Below, piece after piece: positions 52,101 to 62,396 of a DNA stretch of 64,000 bases; position 1 is the stretch's first letter; each line of letters starts with the position of its first letter. The stretch comes from Owenia fusiformis. Lineage: Eukaryota > Annelida > Polychaeta > Sabellida > Oweniidae. Where the stretch lies: positions 60,593,885-60,657,884 of the forward strand of contig CAIIXF020000001.1 in assembly GCA_903813345.2 (NCBI GenBank), read 5' to 3'. Below the pieces are notes generated by a model that saw only the letters and a list, made by a program, of their open reading frames with translations, was not told where the DNA came from and searched no databases. A program made the translations under genes and the position numbers.

Positions 52101-54143
52101 ATTATGAAATATCCGGCTTGTGACTTGCAATTTTTGACATCATGCAATCAGCGTTTGTTTACTTTGTAATTAGATGTCATTCGCCTATATTCTCGAACTC
52201 CACTCCCATTTAATTTTTATTGAACAATTCTCCATTTGGTCATTGTGTTTTTGCATTCATTCAAAGCTTTTAGATACAGGACATGGTTATCGGTTTGTAT
52301 TGAGGAGACACATTTTATTTTGAGTTCTTAATTGCATGCTACAATTAAAAAATTAATTATTGAATACATGCAATAAGCAAAAACCTTGAGAGACATTATA
52401 TGAAAACAAACCCTACTGATTGGTAGAATGTGTAAGTACATAATGGTAATTTCTACCATGTCAATTGAGAAGGGTCAAAGAAACAGATAAGACTTCAACA
52501 AAGTATATGATACTGTCAATTTTCATTGCATTAAAACACAAATCAGTATAAATGATAAGAACAGTTTGAAATGACTCAAATAGTATGTACAGGTTAGATG
52601 AAATTTAATTTGGAGAGTAAATGTTTGAGAACATATCACTTTCTGCAGATTATTGATTTGTTTTAGGTTTCAACCCAAATCTTCAGTTTGACAGCCAATA
52701 ATCAATAGCAGTCTCTTGTATAAAGCATCCGATTGCTTCCACGGTCAATACTCTTTTGGCTTATTTTAATTAATGACTGTTTTCTCATTTGAGCCTGTTT
52801 CTACTTTAAGGAACTTTGCTTTTGTGCTGTGAGTTGTATCAAGAGAAATGTAAAAAGTTCTGTATAGCTTGATGATCTGTGCCATGTACCTTTAATTTAA
52901 ATGTGACATGAGAAACTAACTTGTAGTGTGAAGAAAAATTGGAGGTTGGGTATCAATCAAGACTTGCTTTATAATTAGATTGCTCCATTTCAAAGGAGTA
53001 CCAATTTTACAAGGATTTCAAAAGAATTAATGTTTGATGTTTTACTACAAAATGTTCAGATTTCTATCACTACATCCTGTTTGTGCTAACTCTACATTTT
53101 TGCATTTAAAGTTCCTCAAATATTATTGCATTTGCTGCACTACAGATCTATAGCTTAATTGTATTGATTGCACTACAGATCTAATTGTATTGGTTGCACT
53201 ATACATTTTATTGTTTTGGTTGCATGACAAAGCTTTACATATATTGTATTGTTCAAACTACAGATCTTATTGTATTAGTTGCACTTCAAATTGTATTGTA
53301 TTGATTGCACTACCAATTATATTGTATTGATTGCACTACAAATTGTATTGTATTGATTGCACTACCAATTATATTGTATTGATTGCACTACAATCATATT
53401 GTATTGATTGCACTTCAAATCTTATTGTTTTGATTGCAATACGAATTGTATTGTATTGATTGCACTTCAAATCTTATTGTTTTGATTGCAATACGAATAG
53501 TATTGTATTGATTGCCCTATCCATTTCTTATCTTACAAATCTTATTGTATTGGTTGTAACAAATAACGTTGTACTACTATATTGGTTGCTGTAAATCTAA
53601 TTGTAGTTTCTACAAGACTTATTAGACATGTGAATTGCAGAAACACTAATTCCATCTGCATTCTATTTCCAGCGTGAAAAGGTCCAAAAGACATCAGAAC
53701 TGGAAAAGCAACTTCGGCTGCTCACTGAAGCTGTAAGTTTATTAAAAATTATTAACATTAAAATATCAATTGCCATAATTATCAATGTCTTTTAAGTCTT
53801 AATGCTCTGCCATTTCATTCTATTTCTAAAACATGTCATGTTGCCATTTATTACCTCATTGCACATCACACCAACAGACTGAAAAATAGAATATGAAGTA
53901 AGAAAATATTTTTAAGAGGTTCCTTGGCCTTGAAATGTTTGAGAAATAAAATCAGATCCAATCAAAGCAATATTATTACAACATATAAAATTCTACATTT
54001 AAAGATTTAAAACTGTTTTACTCGATTAAGATTATATTTATGTTACCTTACCGTATGAAGAGATTCTGACTGCCATTTTATTACATCTTTAAGAAGTCCA
54101 AGGAATTTATTCATATGTTTATATATTTCAGGTGGGGAAATGA
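37125..54143 (+). CDS. GTSF1-like CHHC zinc-finger protein with eIF2A/PYM-like tail
   Basis: Eleven coding exons: 37125-37238, 38534-38663, 43974-44078, 44402-44489, 45482-45568, 46057-46352, 46523-46630, 47157-47263, 47651-47698, 53673-53732, 54132-54143; all joins are GT-AG and in frame, giving 384 residues. Two CHHC fingers: C16/H22/H32/C36 and C48/H54/H65/C69, the tandem arrangement of GTSF1/Asterix, which assists PIWI proteins. An acidic segment with W107 and W114 (EWHESKENWDD) resembles the PIWI-contacting tryptophan motif of GTSF1. A Pro/Thr-rich linker (~180-245, three NTPNRG repeats) and a Gly-rich patch follow. Residues ~331-381 form two charged helices (KAIKKIQKKLREIEKLK, then EEREKVQKTSELEKQL) like the C-terminal motif of eIF2A and PYM. 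The reading frame stays open upstream of the Met to the acceptor at 37105, so an extra 5' coding exon is possible. Introns host two antisense genes. Confidence 0.85.
37400..38460. repeat. 33-bp minisatellite interrupted by a foldback element
   Basis: The unit is TAAGATCATATGATATTCTT plus CCATTGAATTGAA, about 33 bp, with roughly 17 copies from 37914 to 38450 and a few at 37420-37510. Because 33 is a multiple of three, the minus strand stays open for 201 codons (37892-38497), which is a repeat artefact. It lies in the first known intron of the CHHC gene. Confidence 0.9.
37514..37913. mobile_element. 400-bp foldback element inside the minisatellite
   Basis: CGGTCCTAACTTCGACC at the left end is inverted at the right end (GGTCGAAGTTAGGACCG). 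Complementarity continues almost to the centre, where GGCATTTTGGTCCCCAG pairs with CTGGGGACCAAAATGCTG. The transcript would form a long hairpin of about 180-190 bp. Satellite units on both sides show it inserted into an existing array. Confidence 0.85.
39048..43124 (-). CDS. Secreted four-helix cytokine-like protein (IL-6/IL-12 family candidate)
   Basis: Four exons in gene order: 43124-43085, 42460-42276, 42064-41954, 39413-39048; phases 1,0,0; 233 residues. Start context is ACCATGG. Residues 1-~22 are a signal peptide (IAILTIIVVWMACG). Four predicted helices: A ~52-76 (FCALGRMGFLISQNLTLVMD), B ~116-137 (ECLQKSYIAIQKITAFIKLI), C ~147-172, D ~204-229 (YQRDYLILRDAKFVMDEVSR). Helix D carries LILR followed by a hydrophobic heptad, as in IL-6 and IL-23 p19 from memory, and CLQ opens helix B as in p19. 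A phase-1 intron in the signal peptide followed by phase-0 introns is the IL-6-type gene layout. Seven cysteines remain after cleavage; N66 is a glycosylation site. Exon 3's acceptor (GAAG|CAT) has a weak pyrimidine tract. The whole gene lies antisense in an intron of the CHHC gene. The secreted helical protein is well supported; the cytokine assignment is inference. Confidence 0.68.
39520..40900. repeat. Dispersed AACTAATTATCAA-type repeats
   Basis: ACCTAACTTTCAACTAATTA with 'tcaatagtaagttaggtga' occurs at 40651 and 40848 as a ~50-bp direct repeat; related 'aactaatttacaacta' phrases begin at 39525. Probably a degraded transposable element in intron 3 of the cytokine-like gene. Confidence 0.5.
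41070..41496. mobile_element. MITE copy 2 with AGATGCGAGTAG ends
   Basis: AGATGCGAGTAG at 41070 is inverted at 41485-41496 (CTACTCGCATCT). The interior matches the copy at 24455-24865 in opposite orientation, but lacks the perfect central hairpin of that copy. Confidence 0.75.
41502..41900. repeat. 81-bp minisatellite, nearly five units
   Basis: TTGATTGGATGGTGTATCAA starts at 41502, 41583, 41664, 41745 and 41826, an exact 81-bp period with very little divergence. Being a multiple of three it stays open on both strands (41459-41866 minus, 41510-41794 plus), which explains those ORFs. It abuts the 3' splice side of cytokine-like exon 3 (41954) within 60 bp. Confidence 0.92.
45060..45370. repeat. 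Single copy of the 'gcctagggacaaacaagctc' repeat
   Basis: This matches the last unit and tail of the array at 57440-58040 ('ctcaagaaggaa', 'ggagttgctgtttttctagt') and is followed by a LINE-like 3' end. It lies in a CHHC gene intron. Confidence 0.65.
47410..47478. mobile_element. 69-bp mariner-like micro-MITE
   Basis: CAGGGTGTCCATAAAGTGTC at the left is inverted at the right (GACGTTATGAACACCCT), flanked by TA. Only about 20 bp separate the repeats. A related copy is at 48824-48900. Confidence 0.65.
48259..51645 (-). CDS. Gustatory-receptor-like (GRL) seven-transmembrane protein
   Basis: Three exons in gene order: 51645-50509, 49091-48996, 48351-48259; both introns phase 0; 441 residues. It belongs to the insect-type gustatory/odorant receptor superfamily, which forms tetrameric ligand-gated cation channels. 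A ~80-residue acidic N-terminus is followed by hydrophobic segments at ~87-107, 117-138, 174-196, 219-248, 299-319, 326-352 and ~412-426. HRRRHMDICQLAGFADEAF before TM5 is the usual conserved loop. Exon 2 (VSVFLNKLSGHPDQIG, then LTVVCLFIID) is the family's signature block, and exon 3 has SYFFLLISF where insects have TYhhhhxQF, so Thr and Gln are replaced. Two phase-0 introns before the last TM are the ancestral GR/OR layout. The gene lies antisense inside the CHHC gene intron 47699-53672, which also covers its promoter. Ligand is unknown. Confidence 0.88.
48824..48900. mobile_element. 77-bp mariner-like micro-MITE, second copy
   Basis: CAGGGTCTCAATAATATTTC...ACTTTATGGATAGCCTG, flanked by TA, shares 'ttctttacac' and 'cacagactttttattg' with the copy at 47410. 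It lies in GRL intron 2, antisense to the CHHC gene. Confidence 0.55.
49365..49545. mobile_element. Pogo/Tigger-like MITE in GRL intron 1
   Basis: TA-CAGTAAAACCTGTTAAGTGG at the left, and inverted ACATGTTTTACT at the right. The interior repeats 'gtggaacacctc'. Same terminal sequence as the elements at 61665 and 63101. Confidence 0.6.
51646..53129. other. GRL upstream region within CHHC intron
   Basis: The GRL promoter must lie here, inside the host intron. No TATA box or other clear element was identified and no exon was found on the plus strand. Confidence 0.4.
53130..53560. repeat. Degenerate ~25-bp tandem repeat (TTGTATTGATTGCACTAC)
   Basis: About fifteen imperfect copies of ATTGTATTGATTGCACTACA lie just upstream of the tenth coding exon of the CHHC gene. 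Non-coding. Confidence 0.85.
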
Positions 54144-56545
54144 TTCGATGACAATCAGCTTATGGACATTATATGATCTGATACATGGATAAACTGAATG
54201 TATCCAGCAAATCATTTTGGACTTTATTATCCATTTTGTATGGACATTTTTAGTTTTTATAGTGTGTATTATCAGATTACTTAATATCATTTTGCCATTT
54301 TGGAGCTATTTTGTACATTTCTGTAAATAACATGAATCTTATTTTTGATATACAAGGTGGGCCAATAAAAATGAAACCTCACATATATTCTATTTAAAGA
54401 TGTACAAAAGAACCAAATGTCATGAAAATAATTGAGTGTTAAGTCTTAACATTTGAGGATGTTTATATCCAATTTCAAGTCAAATGATGTATGTTTTATA
54501 ATTTTTTTATTGTCTTTGCTGAACCCAAGATGTGTCTAGGTAGTCTTCAGCATTCTGATACTCATATCATCTTTCTCTGTTGCATCGCAGAGCCTATCCA
54601 GAAGGATAGAGATGGAGAGGGTGTGGCTTACCACGATGAGTCTTCAGTATATTACACTCTACTATACCTAATATCTAGATATGCATAAGATACTCGGTTT
54701 GTCTAATTGTATTGTTTAGTAAAATTTTGAAATTACCTTTTTAACATCTAACAGTCATCCGATAAACCATTAATAAGGATCAGACAAATAAAACCAAATA
54801 ACATTATCATTACATAAGCCAAATGGGTTGCTTATGAACACCAAATGCAAGGTATAGTAGAGTGTATTAAGCAACATTTTATCAATATTGTAACTTTTTA
54901 ATCTATTTTTGTAAGATTTACTTTATATATCGTGATATAAAGTTGGTGACATATGAATACACCATTTTAAAGCTTGTCACATCCCCATCCTTTGGTATAT
55001 GCTACACATGGTTCATTTATGTGATCTTATATGTTTTTAAGAATGATGCAGTTTCCCCATTTTATGGCCACCAGTATAGTTCATCGGAGTCCTTGATGGA
55101 TAAAAATGTTACATGTCATATGTTGTAAATACATGTAGCTCAACACCACCCACATTATCTTATGATATACCATAGTCTTAATTCTGATGATCATGTTTTT
55201 GTGGAATCCTTTTTCTGTAACGAATAATAATCAATATGTTCATCTCCATTTAAACCAATGGATTATGATTTTTTGTAATTGCAATTCAAAAATCAATACA
55301 ATTTAATTTTTCCTAAGATATATATTTCTTATCATTGGTTAATATTCTTTTAACGCAAATGGTCATGACAGTCTTCGTAGGAGTTGGGATAAATCTACCG
55401 GATTATCAACTGAATATGAGATCTCCAATCAGAAAGGTCAAATAGCTTCTTATATAGTCACTTAAATCCCATAGTACATGGATTTGATCATTACTGCATC
55501 AGAATAGTTTCAAAATAAAATCTGGTTGGAGGTTGATCGTGTTTCTTGATAAACAGAACTGATAGAGAGTGGGTTTCCTCCATTTTACTATTTGTAAATC
55601 TCCTACTCCCACTTTGAAGCAACATTTCTTTATTCGAATTTTAAAATGAATATCCTGTTTTCTCAACCTTGAAGTCTTTCGATTTTGAAAGTTTAAAAAT
55701 CCCTGGTACTCATTATAGAGAGGAATAAATTGTAACATTGGTCACCTACATATTCAAATCAATAACTTGACATACACTGGTATAAAAACAGACAGTGGTG
55801 AAAAATATTGTGAGAGACAAATCGAAATGACAATAATTTTAATTATCAAGAATTTGATTAAATTAAACAAAACACCTTGTTAAAATTATATTAGTTAACC
55901 TTCAAAGACTGGAATTTTCAGAGAGAGATTAGCATAAACGAGTTTCTATAAGAATAATTATTGGAGGCTTATAACTGTAAAGTTCAATTAACTTCAACAG
56001 TTAGTTTGATGGTTTGCACATTGGTTGCACATTCAATGGGGCACAGTTCAAAGGTAAATATCTTATTTTAATTATAGTTCTTATCTTATTTTTATTTTAG
56101 TTACATTAACATTTTTTATGTAATAATACTCAATAGCCACTTATAAATATACCCAGAGGGGAAAGTGGACCATTTCACAATTTTTTATCTATTTTTGGGA
56201 TGTTTTTTGAATGAATACTCAAGTTTGTTTTTTATATTATAATTTGCTACACTTCTTGTTTTTTTACATCATATGTTGTATTTTTTATTTAAATTAGTAA
56301 CCTAGTAACATTATTTTATGGCACTATTAGAATAAGAAAATATTTTTTGGAGATGAAGTGAATACTCGAATTCATAATTCAATTACTTGTTAATTTTCAA
56401 ATGTGTTCTAATGAAATCATTTTGTATCTTGTCATGGATGCATCTTCACGCTGTTGACGTTACAGTTGGAACATTTTGACTTGTACCTTTGTCTTGCAGA
56501 TGAAAATTATTTAAAATATAAGAACACTTTGTGTTGGTTTTGTAG
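54144..56545. other. CHHC gene 3' UTR and spacer
   Basis: AATAAA at about 54364 is a plausible poly(A) signal 220 bp after the stop. The rest is AT-rich; short ORFs at 54491, 54943 and 55499 show no coding features. A GTAAAT donor near 56054 could belong to a 5' UTR exon of the eight-cysteine peptide gene. Confidence 0.45.
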
Positions 56546-56944
56546 ATGATGCGAAAGCCAATTCTCTTGATTCTGCTTGGTATAGTGCTTCTAAAATTAT
56601 CTCAGGCAGAAGGAGCTGATACATGTTCCGAAATGCAACAAGACAACGAGTAAGTATGACAGTCGCAGAAATTGGACTTAAAATGAACAAAACCTAAACA
56701 GTACCTGATTGAATGAAGAAAAGAATCATGAATTTTTACAAGTTTAATTGGAATGATTATATATTTTGATTTAATGTTCTCAATACTTTCTAGGTGTTTA
56801 GCTCTTGAAGAAACCTGCATTGAGCTAGCAATGATAACATGTGCTCTTCAATTCTCTACCGCAGCAGGCTGCTGTGAATGCAGAACAAATTGTGATTTAC
56901 CAAATTCTTCATGGCCATGGGTTGGAGGAAACAACCAGATATAG
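56546..56944 (+). CDS. Small secreted eight-cysteine peptide, unknown family
   Basis: Two coding exons, 56546-56649 and 56794-56944, join in phase 2 (GA|G) to give 84 residues. The ATG (two in a row) directly follows an acceptor-like TTTTGTAG, suggesting a non-coding first exon; a GTAAAT donor near 56054 could be its end. Residues 1-21 are a clean signal peptide (MMRKPILLILLGIVLL core, cleavage after SQA). The mature peptide has cysteines at 27, 36, 43, 51, 61, 62, 64 and 68, spacing C-x8-C-x6-C-x7-C-x9-CC-x-C-x3-C, probably four disulfides, then a short Trp/Pro/Gly tail. I do not recognise the scaffold. Roles could include signalling, defence or matrix; none is shown by the sequence. The paired exons, signal peptide and cysteine pattern make chance unlikely. 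Confidence 0.68.
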
Positions 56945-57239
56945 AGGAATTTCATTGGCCATTCTTGACTTTGAAATGAAGCAGTGTGTGTATCTAGTAT
57001 ATATCCTACTTCTCCATTTGCATTTGGAGAAACTCCTAACCTTCGGATTGAAGCTGGAATATACTTAAGAAAAATGAATTAGATAATTAAACAAAGTTCA
57101 ACTGACATATAATTGATTACTAATTGCAGTGTTTCCATGGATATGAATTTATTCTATAATAGAGCAGACCTGTCACAGACATTAGAGTGTGGCCAGATCT
57201 ACCTGTTGCATTTTACCATATTGCTAACAATTACGACTG

Positions 57240-58045
57240 GACAGCATAACGTAGTACTACGATTTTTATTAATTATCCCACCGAACTAAGTTCTAGGGGG
57301 ATATAGGAAAGCCGTCCGTCCACATGGCTAAGAATAAAATAAATACCAAATAAGAAGAACAAAGTTAAAAGAATAAAAATATTCTCAAGTTTAAAGTTCC
57401 TCAAAAGTAGCAGTACAAGCAGCAGACTTCCGTCCGTTTGTCCGGGCGATAACTCAAATACTGGTTGACGGATTTGATTCAAATTTTATATGCTGATGCC
57501 TAGGGATAAAGGAGCTACGCTGAAGAAAAGATTTTTAGAATGGCTGCTAAATACCAAAATGGTGGCAATTTTTCGTAAAAACGTAATCTTTGATAACTCA
57601 AATACCAGTGAACGGATTTGGATCAAATTTAGTATGATGATATCTAGAGACACAGTTCTCTGTTTGACAAAGAATTTTTTTTAAGATGGCAGCTGAATTT
57701 TAAAATAGCCACCATTTTTTGTAAAAAAATGTAATCTTTGATAACTCAAATAGCAGTCAATGGATATTGTTCAAATATATGCTGATGCCTAGGGACACAG
57801 TAGCTCTGTTCGAGAAAGATTTCCAAAATGGCGGCTGAATTTCAAAATGGCTGCCATTTTTCGTAAAAAGGGAATGTAATCTTTGATAACTCAAATGCCA
57901 ATTGACGGATATGGTTTGCATTTTATATATTGATGCCTAGGGACAAACAAGCTCTGCTCAAGAAGGAAATTCAAGACGGCCACAAATAATCAAAATATGT
58001 TTTGTTAAGTGGGATTTGCTACTCGTGGAGTTGCTGTTTTTCTAG
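57240..58045. repeat. ~145-bp tandem array with 'tttgataactcaaat' units
   Basis: GATAACTCAAAT recurs near 57450, 57593, 57738 and 57884. Units also share 'gcctagggacac/aaac' and 'aaaatggcggctgaatttcaa' type phrases. It begins with 'ccgtccgtccacatgg', similar to the GACGGA run at 5159. A single copy is at 45060. Confidence 0.8.
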
Positions 58046-58339
58046 TTGCTAATTGAGCAGACTATAGTATATTATTTGTGTGGCAGATATAGTGTTATAA
58101 AGTTGGATAATCTGTGGTATTTCCCATCTTTGTCAGATAAAATGTAACTGTTAAATATCAATATGTAGTTGACATTTTCAAATGTTACAGCATAATGCAT
58201 GTAATGTAATGTATCTATTACATTAAATGATCCTTTTCTCAGATAAAGTAGGTTGTTATATATTATTTGATGCAGTGCAGTTTCCCAGAAAGCTTTTATG
58301 TTATGCTGTCCTCTGGGATTGACCAAACGTTTTCAGATA

Positions 58340-58466
58340 AGCAGGTGTTCACAATTCAAGGTTTTATAAACATGTTAGAACAATAGAAAATTTGGGACCG
58401 AGAAAAAGTATCCACATTGAGAGGTGTTTAGATAAGAGATGAGTTCGTATACAGGTTTCACTATAT
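58340..58466. mobile_element. Pogo-MITE 3' fragment
   Basis: The phrases 'aggtgttcacaattcaagg', 'gggaccgagaaaaagtatcc' and 'atacaggtttcacta' match the right third of the MITE at 61665-62133. Confidence 0.55.
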
Positions 58467-60120
58467 ACACATGAATGAACAATGTTGCTTGGAAAAATAA
58501 GGATGATTGTTGAAATGCTTCATCTTGGAATTTCACAATTAATTTTTCATAGGATAAACAAAAATGAATTGTCAAATTACTTTTGTAATTATGACGAGCC
58601 TTTTCAGCTAACATGGGGTGAGCTTTTGTAAACACCTGCTTGTCTGTCCGTCCATTTGTGTGTGCCTGGCAATACATTGATGGCACATTTTAGTAATCTC
58701 AACAACTCAAATGATTTCACTTTTAAAATGTATCTATATATAAAGTATTCCCATAAGTGTCATTTTAAAGGCTCGTCTCATATCAAAATGGCCGTCATTT
58801 GTTGTATATATATAAAACGATGTTTTCAGCGCTCACCGTGTAGGTCGAGCATCCATGGTACTATTTTAATTGAATATGCTTTTATAGTGTTGAATGGAAA
58901 ATAGATCACCTTCAATGGCATCTTCAGCTTGATGGGAAACCTGTAATTACAAAGAGCATTTATGCTTCAGGTTTGGCCAGCATCGCGCTGTAGTCAAACC
59001 TGCACAGTTGACGTCAATGACCCGAATGCATTCCTCAGCAGGTATGACCTGAGTGACACGGATAATCTCACTTTTTCGTATCCCCGCAGGTAGGGACGTT
59101 TTGGACGACGTGTGCAGGCTTGCCTAAAGCACATTCAATTTAATTTAATTACAATTTAATTATATTCCATCTTGGGATATTAGCAATATTTGAAAAGGCG
59201 GGGAAGATCTGCATCATCGTGAGTAAAGAAGAATTGTAACGATCTATTTAATAACTTCAAATAACGTAATTTGCTTTACTTAATTAAATACTTAGTTGCT
59301 TTCTGCATTTGTTGTGGCATTGTTTAGAGGTAAGTGTATGGTTTTGCTATTATACTGTTACGTTTTTTCGAGTATGTAGTGGAATTACGCCAGAGAAATC
59401 TTAAACTTCTAAGTGGATATCCTGATTACACTATCATTTCTAATTCGTTTTCAGAATGTTATATTTTCCGAAACGGTCGTTATCCATGCACTTTGACGCA
59501 TGAACGACATCAATATGGAATATATTCAGCTGAAAAGTACATTTTTACATTAAAGTACATGTTTTGAAGCATTCTGAATAACTCATGTCCATATTCATGT
59601 TTTGTTGGGACTTTTTGCCATGATCGGAACAATGTGGACAGAAGGGACCATTAGGCCTATATGTAGGAAGTTGGACACAGATATATCACCTTATTTCCCT
59701 ACTCTTTGGAAGATTCACAAACCTGTTAAAGGGAGTTTCATTTTCCAACTTTTTCGGATCAACAAAGGAAAGCATTCAAAGCAAGCACAAACAAGCACAC
59801 ATATTTCAGCCAAACCCGTTGACGTTTAGACCCCACCCCACACCATATTTGACGTCCATTCATTACCATGTGAATAATCGTATGAAAATTGCAAAAGGTA
59901 GTGTCATCTTCATCATTTTGAGACCTATGTTCTACTCTCTTCTTCATCCTAGGTTCTTCTACCAAAGGCACTTGGGCGATTTTCATCAAAGTCACCTAAA
60001 ATGAGATAACAATGTTTTTTACAAAATATCTTGGTTCGTTGTGATTACACTGAATCTAAAGAACCCCTGGTAAAGAAAACCCTTTGCATTCGTTCGACTT
60101 CACTTCTTAAAAAGAGCTTC
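58467..60120. other. Spacer with a GC-richer patch, no gene recognised
   Basis: Segment 58920-59110 is less AT-rich and has scattered CpGs ('catcgcgctgtag', 'tttttcgtatccccgcag'), so it could be a promoter or old element. ORFs at 59334-60004 show no family features. Confidence 0.4.
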
Positions 60121-60143
60121 GTCGGTAGTTTATAAATAGACTC

Positions 60144-60225
60144 TGCGCGCAGGGTTATCTTGTTCCAACACCATCCTCTTCGTTTCTAGAGATAGTCTTG
60201 GAACGAGATAACGCGCAGGGTAGGT
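60144..60225. repeat. Small palindromic element
   Basis: GCGCGCAGGGTTATCTTGTT at 60145 pairs imperfectly with GGAACGAGATAACGCGCAGG at 60197. Likely a short MITE. Confidence 0.5.
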
Positions 60226-60714
60226 AAAGAACGTATAGGCGCTTTATTAAAACGCATAGCGTAATTTCAGTATCTATCACTTGGTCAAAAAGGATAAATC
60301 TGTTCAAATCCTGTAAATACTTTCTTGTATATTTAACCAATAAATGAGGTAAATGCATTAAATATACAAAAAGGCATTTACACATAAATGAATTCCTGTG
60401 CATCAATGGGGATTTATTAAACTAAGAGTATGCGTATTTGTGGAGAAAATGAATAAGTTGCATTTACCATATTTATGTAAATACACAACATACCATTTAT
60501 CAAAATCTATGCTAATGTTCATTAATGAGCTGATGAGCATTTACGGCACATCATTATTAACGTATAGCTGATCAGATTACAAGTAGGTCACAGTAATAGT
60601 GTATACACAGTCGTATGTATATGAATATTCGAAATAATGTCAGTTAATATGGTTATTTATTCCATAATAACATGTTTTCCCTGGGAAAATAACAGGGAAT
60701 AAAAGTGTTATTTG

Positions 60715-60830
60715 AAAAATCCCGTATCAGATTCCGTATCAGCCAAAATCCCGTATCAGATCCCGTATTGGATCCCGTATCAGCAAAAATCCCGTATCAG
60801 ATCCCGTATCAGAAATATTCCCGGTAATTT
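60715..60830. repeat. CCCGTATCAGAT simple tandem repeat
   Basis: About eight copies of CCCGTATCAGAT and variants, some separated by 'caaaaat'. Non-coding. Confidence 0.85.
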
Positions 60831-60973
60831 CTCTTGAGTTTTACGCTTTTCGTCTAGCACATCTCTACAGGAAGTAAAAAAATCGTTTGGAAAATTGAAA
60901 TTATTGAAATTATTATCATGATTATATCATATTATATCCTCATTATTATCATAATCATTATTATGAAATAAAT

Positions 60974-61154
60974 AGGTTATTGATTGTCGTGATGGAATAT
61001 GGATTTATTCCTTGAGAAAATATGATATTGGCCTCAGAAAATATCATATTGACACTCGGGCTATCGCCCTCGGTCAATATGATATTTTCCTTGGCCAATA
61101 TCATATTTTCCCTCGGAATAAAATCCATATTCCATCCCTCCCATTAAATAACCT
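60974..61154. mobile_element. 181-bp palindromic MITE
   Basis: Ends AGGTTATT and AATAACCT, with GGAATATGGATTTATTCC inverted as GGAATAAAATCCATATTCC further in, AATATGATATTGGCC inverted as GGCCAATATCATATT, and a central GGGCTATCGCCC. Nearly the whole element folds back. Confidence 0.8.
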
Positions 61155-61156
61155 CT

Positions 61157-62396
61157 ATATATATTTTGCAAGTGGATCCAAGAGACCAAGTGGGCGAGTC
61201 AATTATTTTACAGGGGTGGCATGATACACACATTTCAATTTTGTGTATTGTGAATTCCCAGCGATTGATTTCAGTACAGTAAAACTGTCATAATGAACAC
61301 CTCTTTAGTGAAGATCTGTGCCCAGTGAACACTGAACACATGACTCTACTCTATTGAACACCTGTGTATAGTGAACACCGATTTCCAGCCAGTGATTTCA
61401 CTACAGTAAAAATATCATAATGAACACCTCTTAAGTGAAGATTTGCGCACAGTGAACACATGCATCCACTCTATTGAACACCTGTGTATAGTGAACACCA
61501 ATTTCCAGCCAGTGATTTCAGTACAGTAAAACTGTCATAATGAACATCTCTTTAGTGAAGATCTGTGCCCAGCGAACATATGAGTCTACTTTATTGAACA
61601 CCTGTGTAAGCGAACACCAATTACCGCCGGTGATTTCAGTAACTTTTAGAGGGGATTGTACCTACAGTAAAACCTGTCTAATCCGAGAAACCAGCTAAAA
61701 GTGTTCGGATTAGGAAGTGCTCACATTTTGAGGTTTTGCATTTGCAAGATTTTGGATTTTGAAGAAATAGGAACAAATTCTCAATGAATATTTATAGTTC
61801 TTTTGACTACATAGCTTTATGGCATAACAGTGACATGAAAATCCGATTCAAATGAATTAAGTCATCCTAGAAAGCACCACCATGAGTGAGATCATCCAAG
61901 GTTTTTTCAAATATTTGAGCGATTTTGTATGGAACATGTGATATTTTATGAAAAGTGGTCAGATTAGATAGGTTCATTTTTGAAAGCTGACTGTTCACTC
62001 TTCAAATTGGGAGGTGTTCACAATTTAAGGTTTTTTAACATTTGAGTCAATGGGAGGAAAACGGGACCAAAAAAATGTTCAGATTGGGAGGTGTTTGGAT
62101 AAGCCAAGTGTTCAGATACACAGGTTCTACTGTACTACAATTGTTTTCAATCTTTTGGAGGAAAGTGTACATCATTCCAGAGAAATGACAGGTGACACAC
62201 TACCATTGGAACTGGTCATATCAGATGTTCCCACGCTTTACGTCCAGAAGAGGTCATTTCCCAGGATTATAGATGAACTCTTGGCCAATCAATGATATAG
62301 TTTACATCAGAGAAGTATGACTGTATGAATTCTGGGATATTCCTGTTTTGTTGAGACAGATGAGAAAAAGATTAACCCTTTGCAAAATTGATCAAA
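61157..62396. repeat. Segmental duplication, copy A
   Basis: It begins TATATATATTTTGCAAGTGG and ends near 'attaaccctttgcaaaat'. It carries three units of a ~122-bp repeat (ACAGTAAAACTGTCATAATG with 'aacacctctttagtgaaga' at about 61276, 61402, 61524) and the pogo-like MITE 61665-62133. Copy B is at 62831-63828. Confidence 0.85.
61665..62133. mobile_element. 469-bp pogo/Tigger-like MITE, copy A
   Basis: CAGTAAAACCTGTCTAATCC at the left and inverted ACAGGTTCTACTG at the right, flanked by TA on both sides (61663-61664, 62134-62135). No transposase. The interior has 'gtgttc' and 'attaggaagtg' phrases repeated in both orientations. Confidence 0.8.

Noticed and set aside
57240-58045. Possible coding array, since units carry in-frame ORFs of 60-70 codons
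   Set aside because: Frames break between units and the same sequence occurs as a single copy in an intron at 45060.
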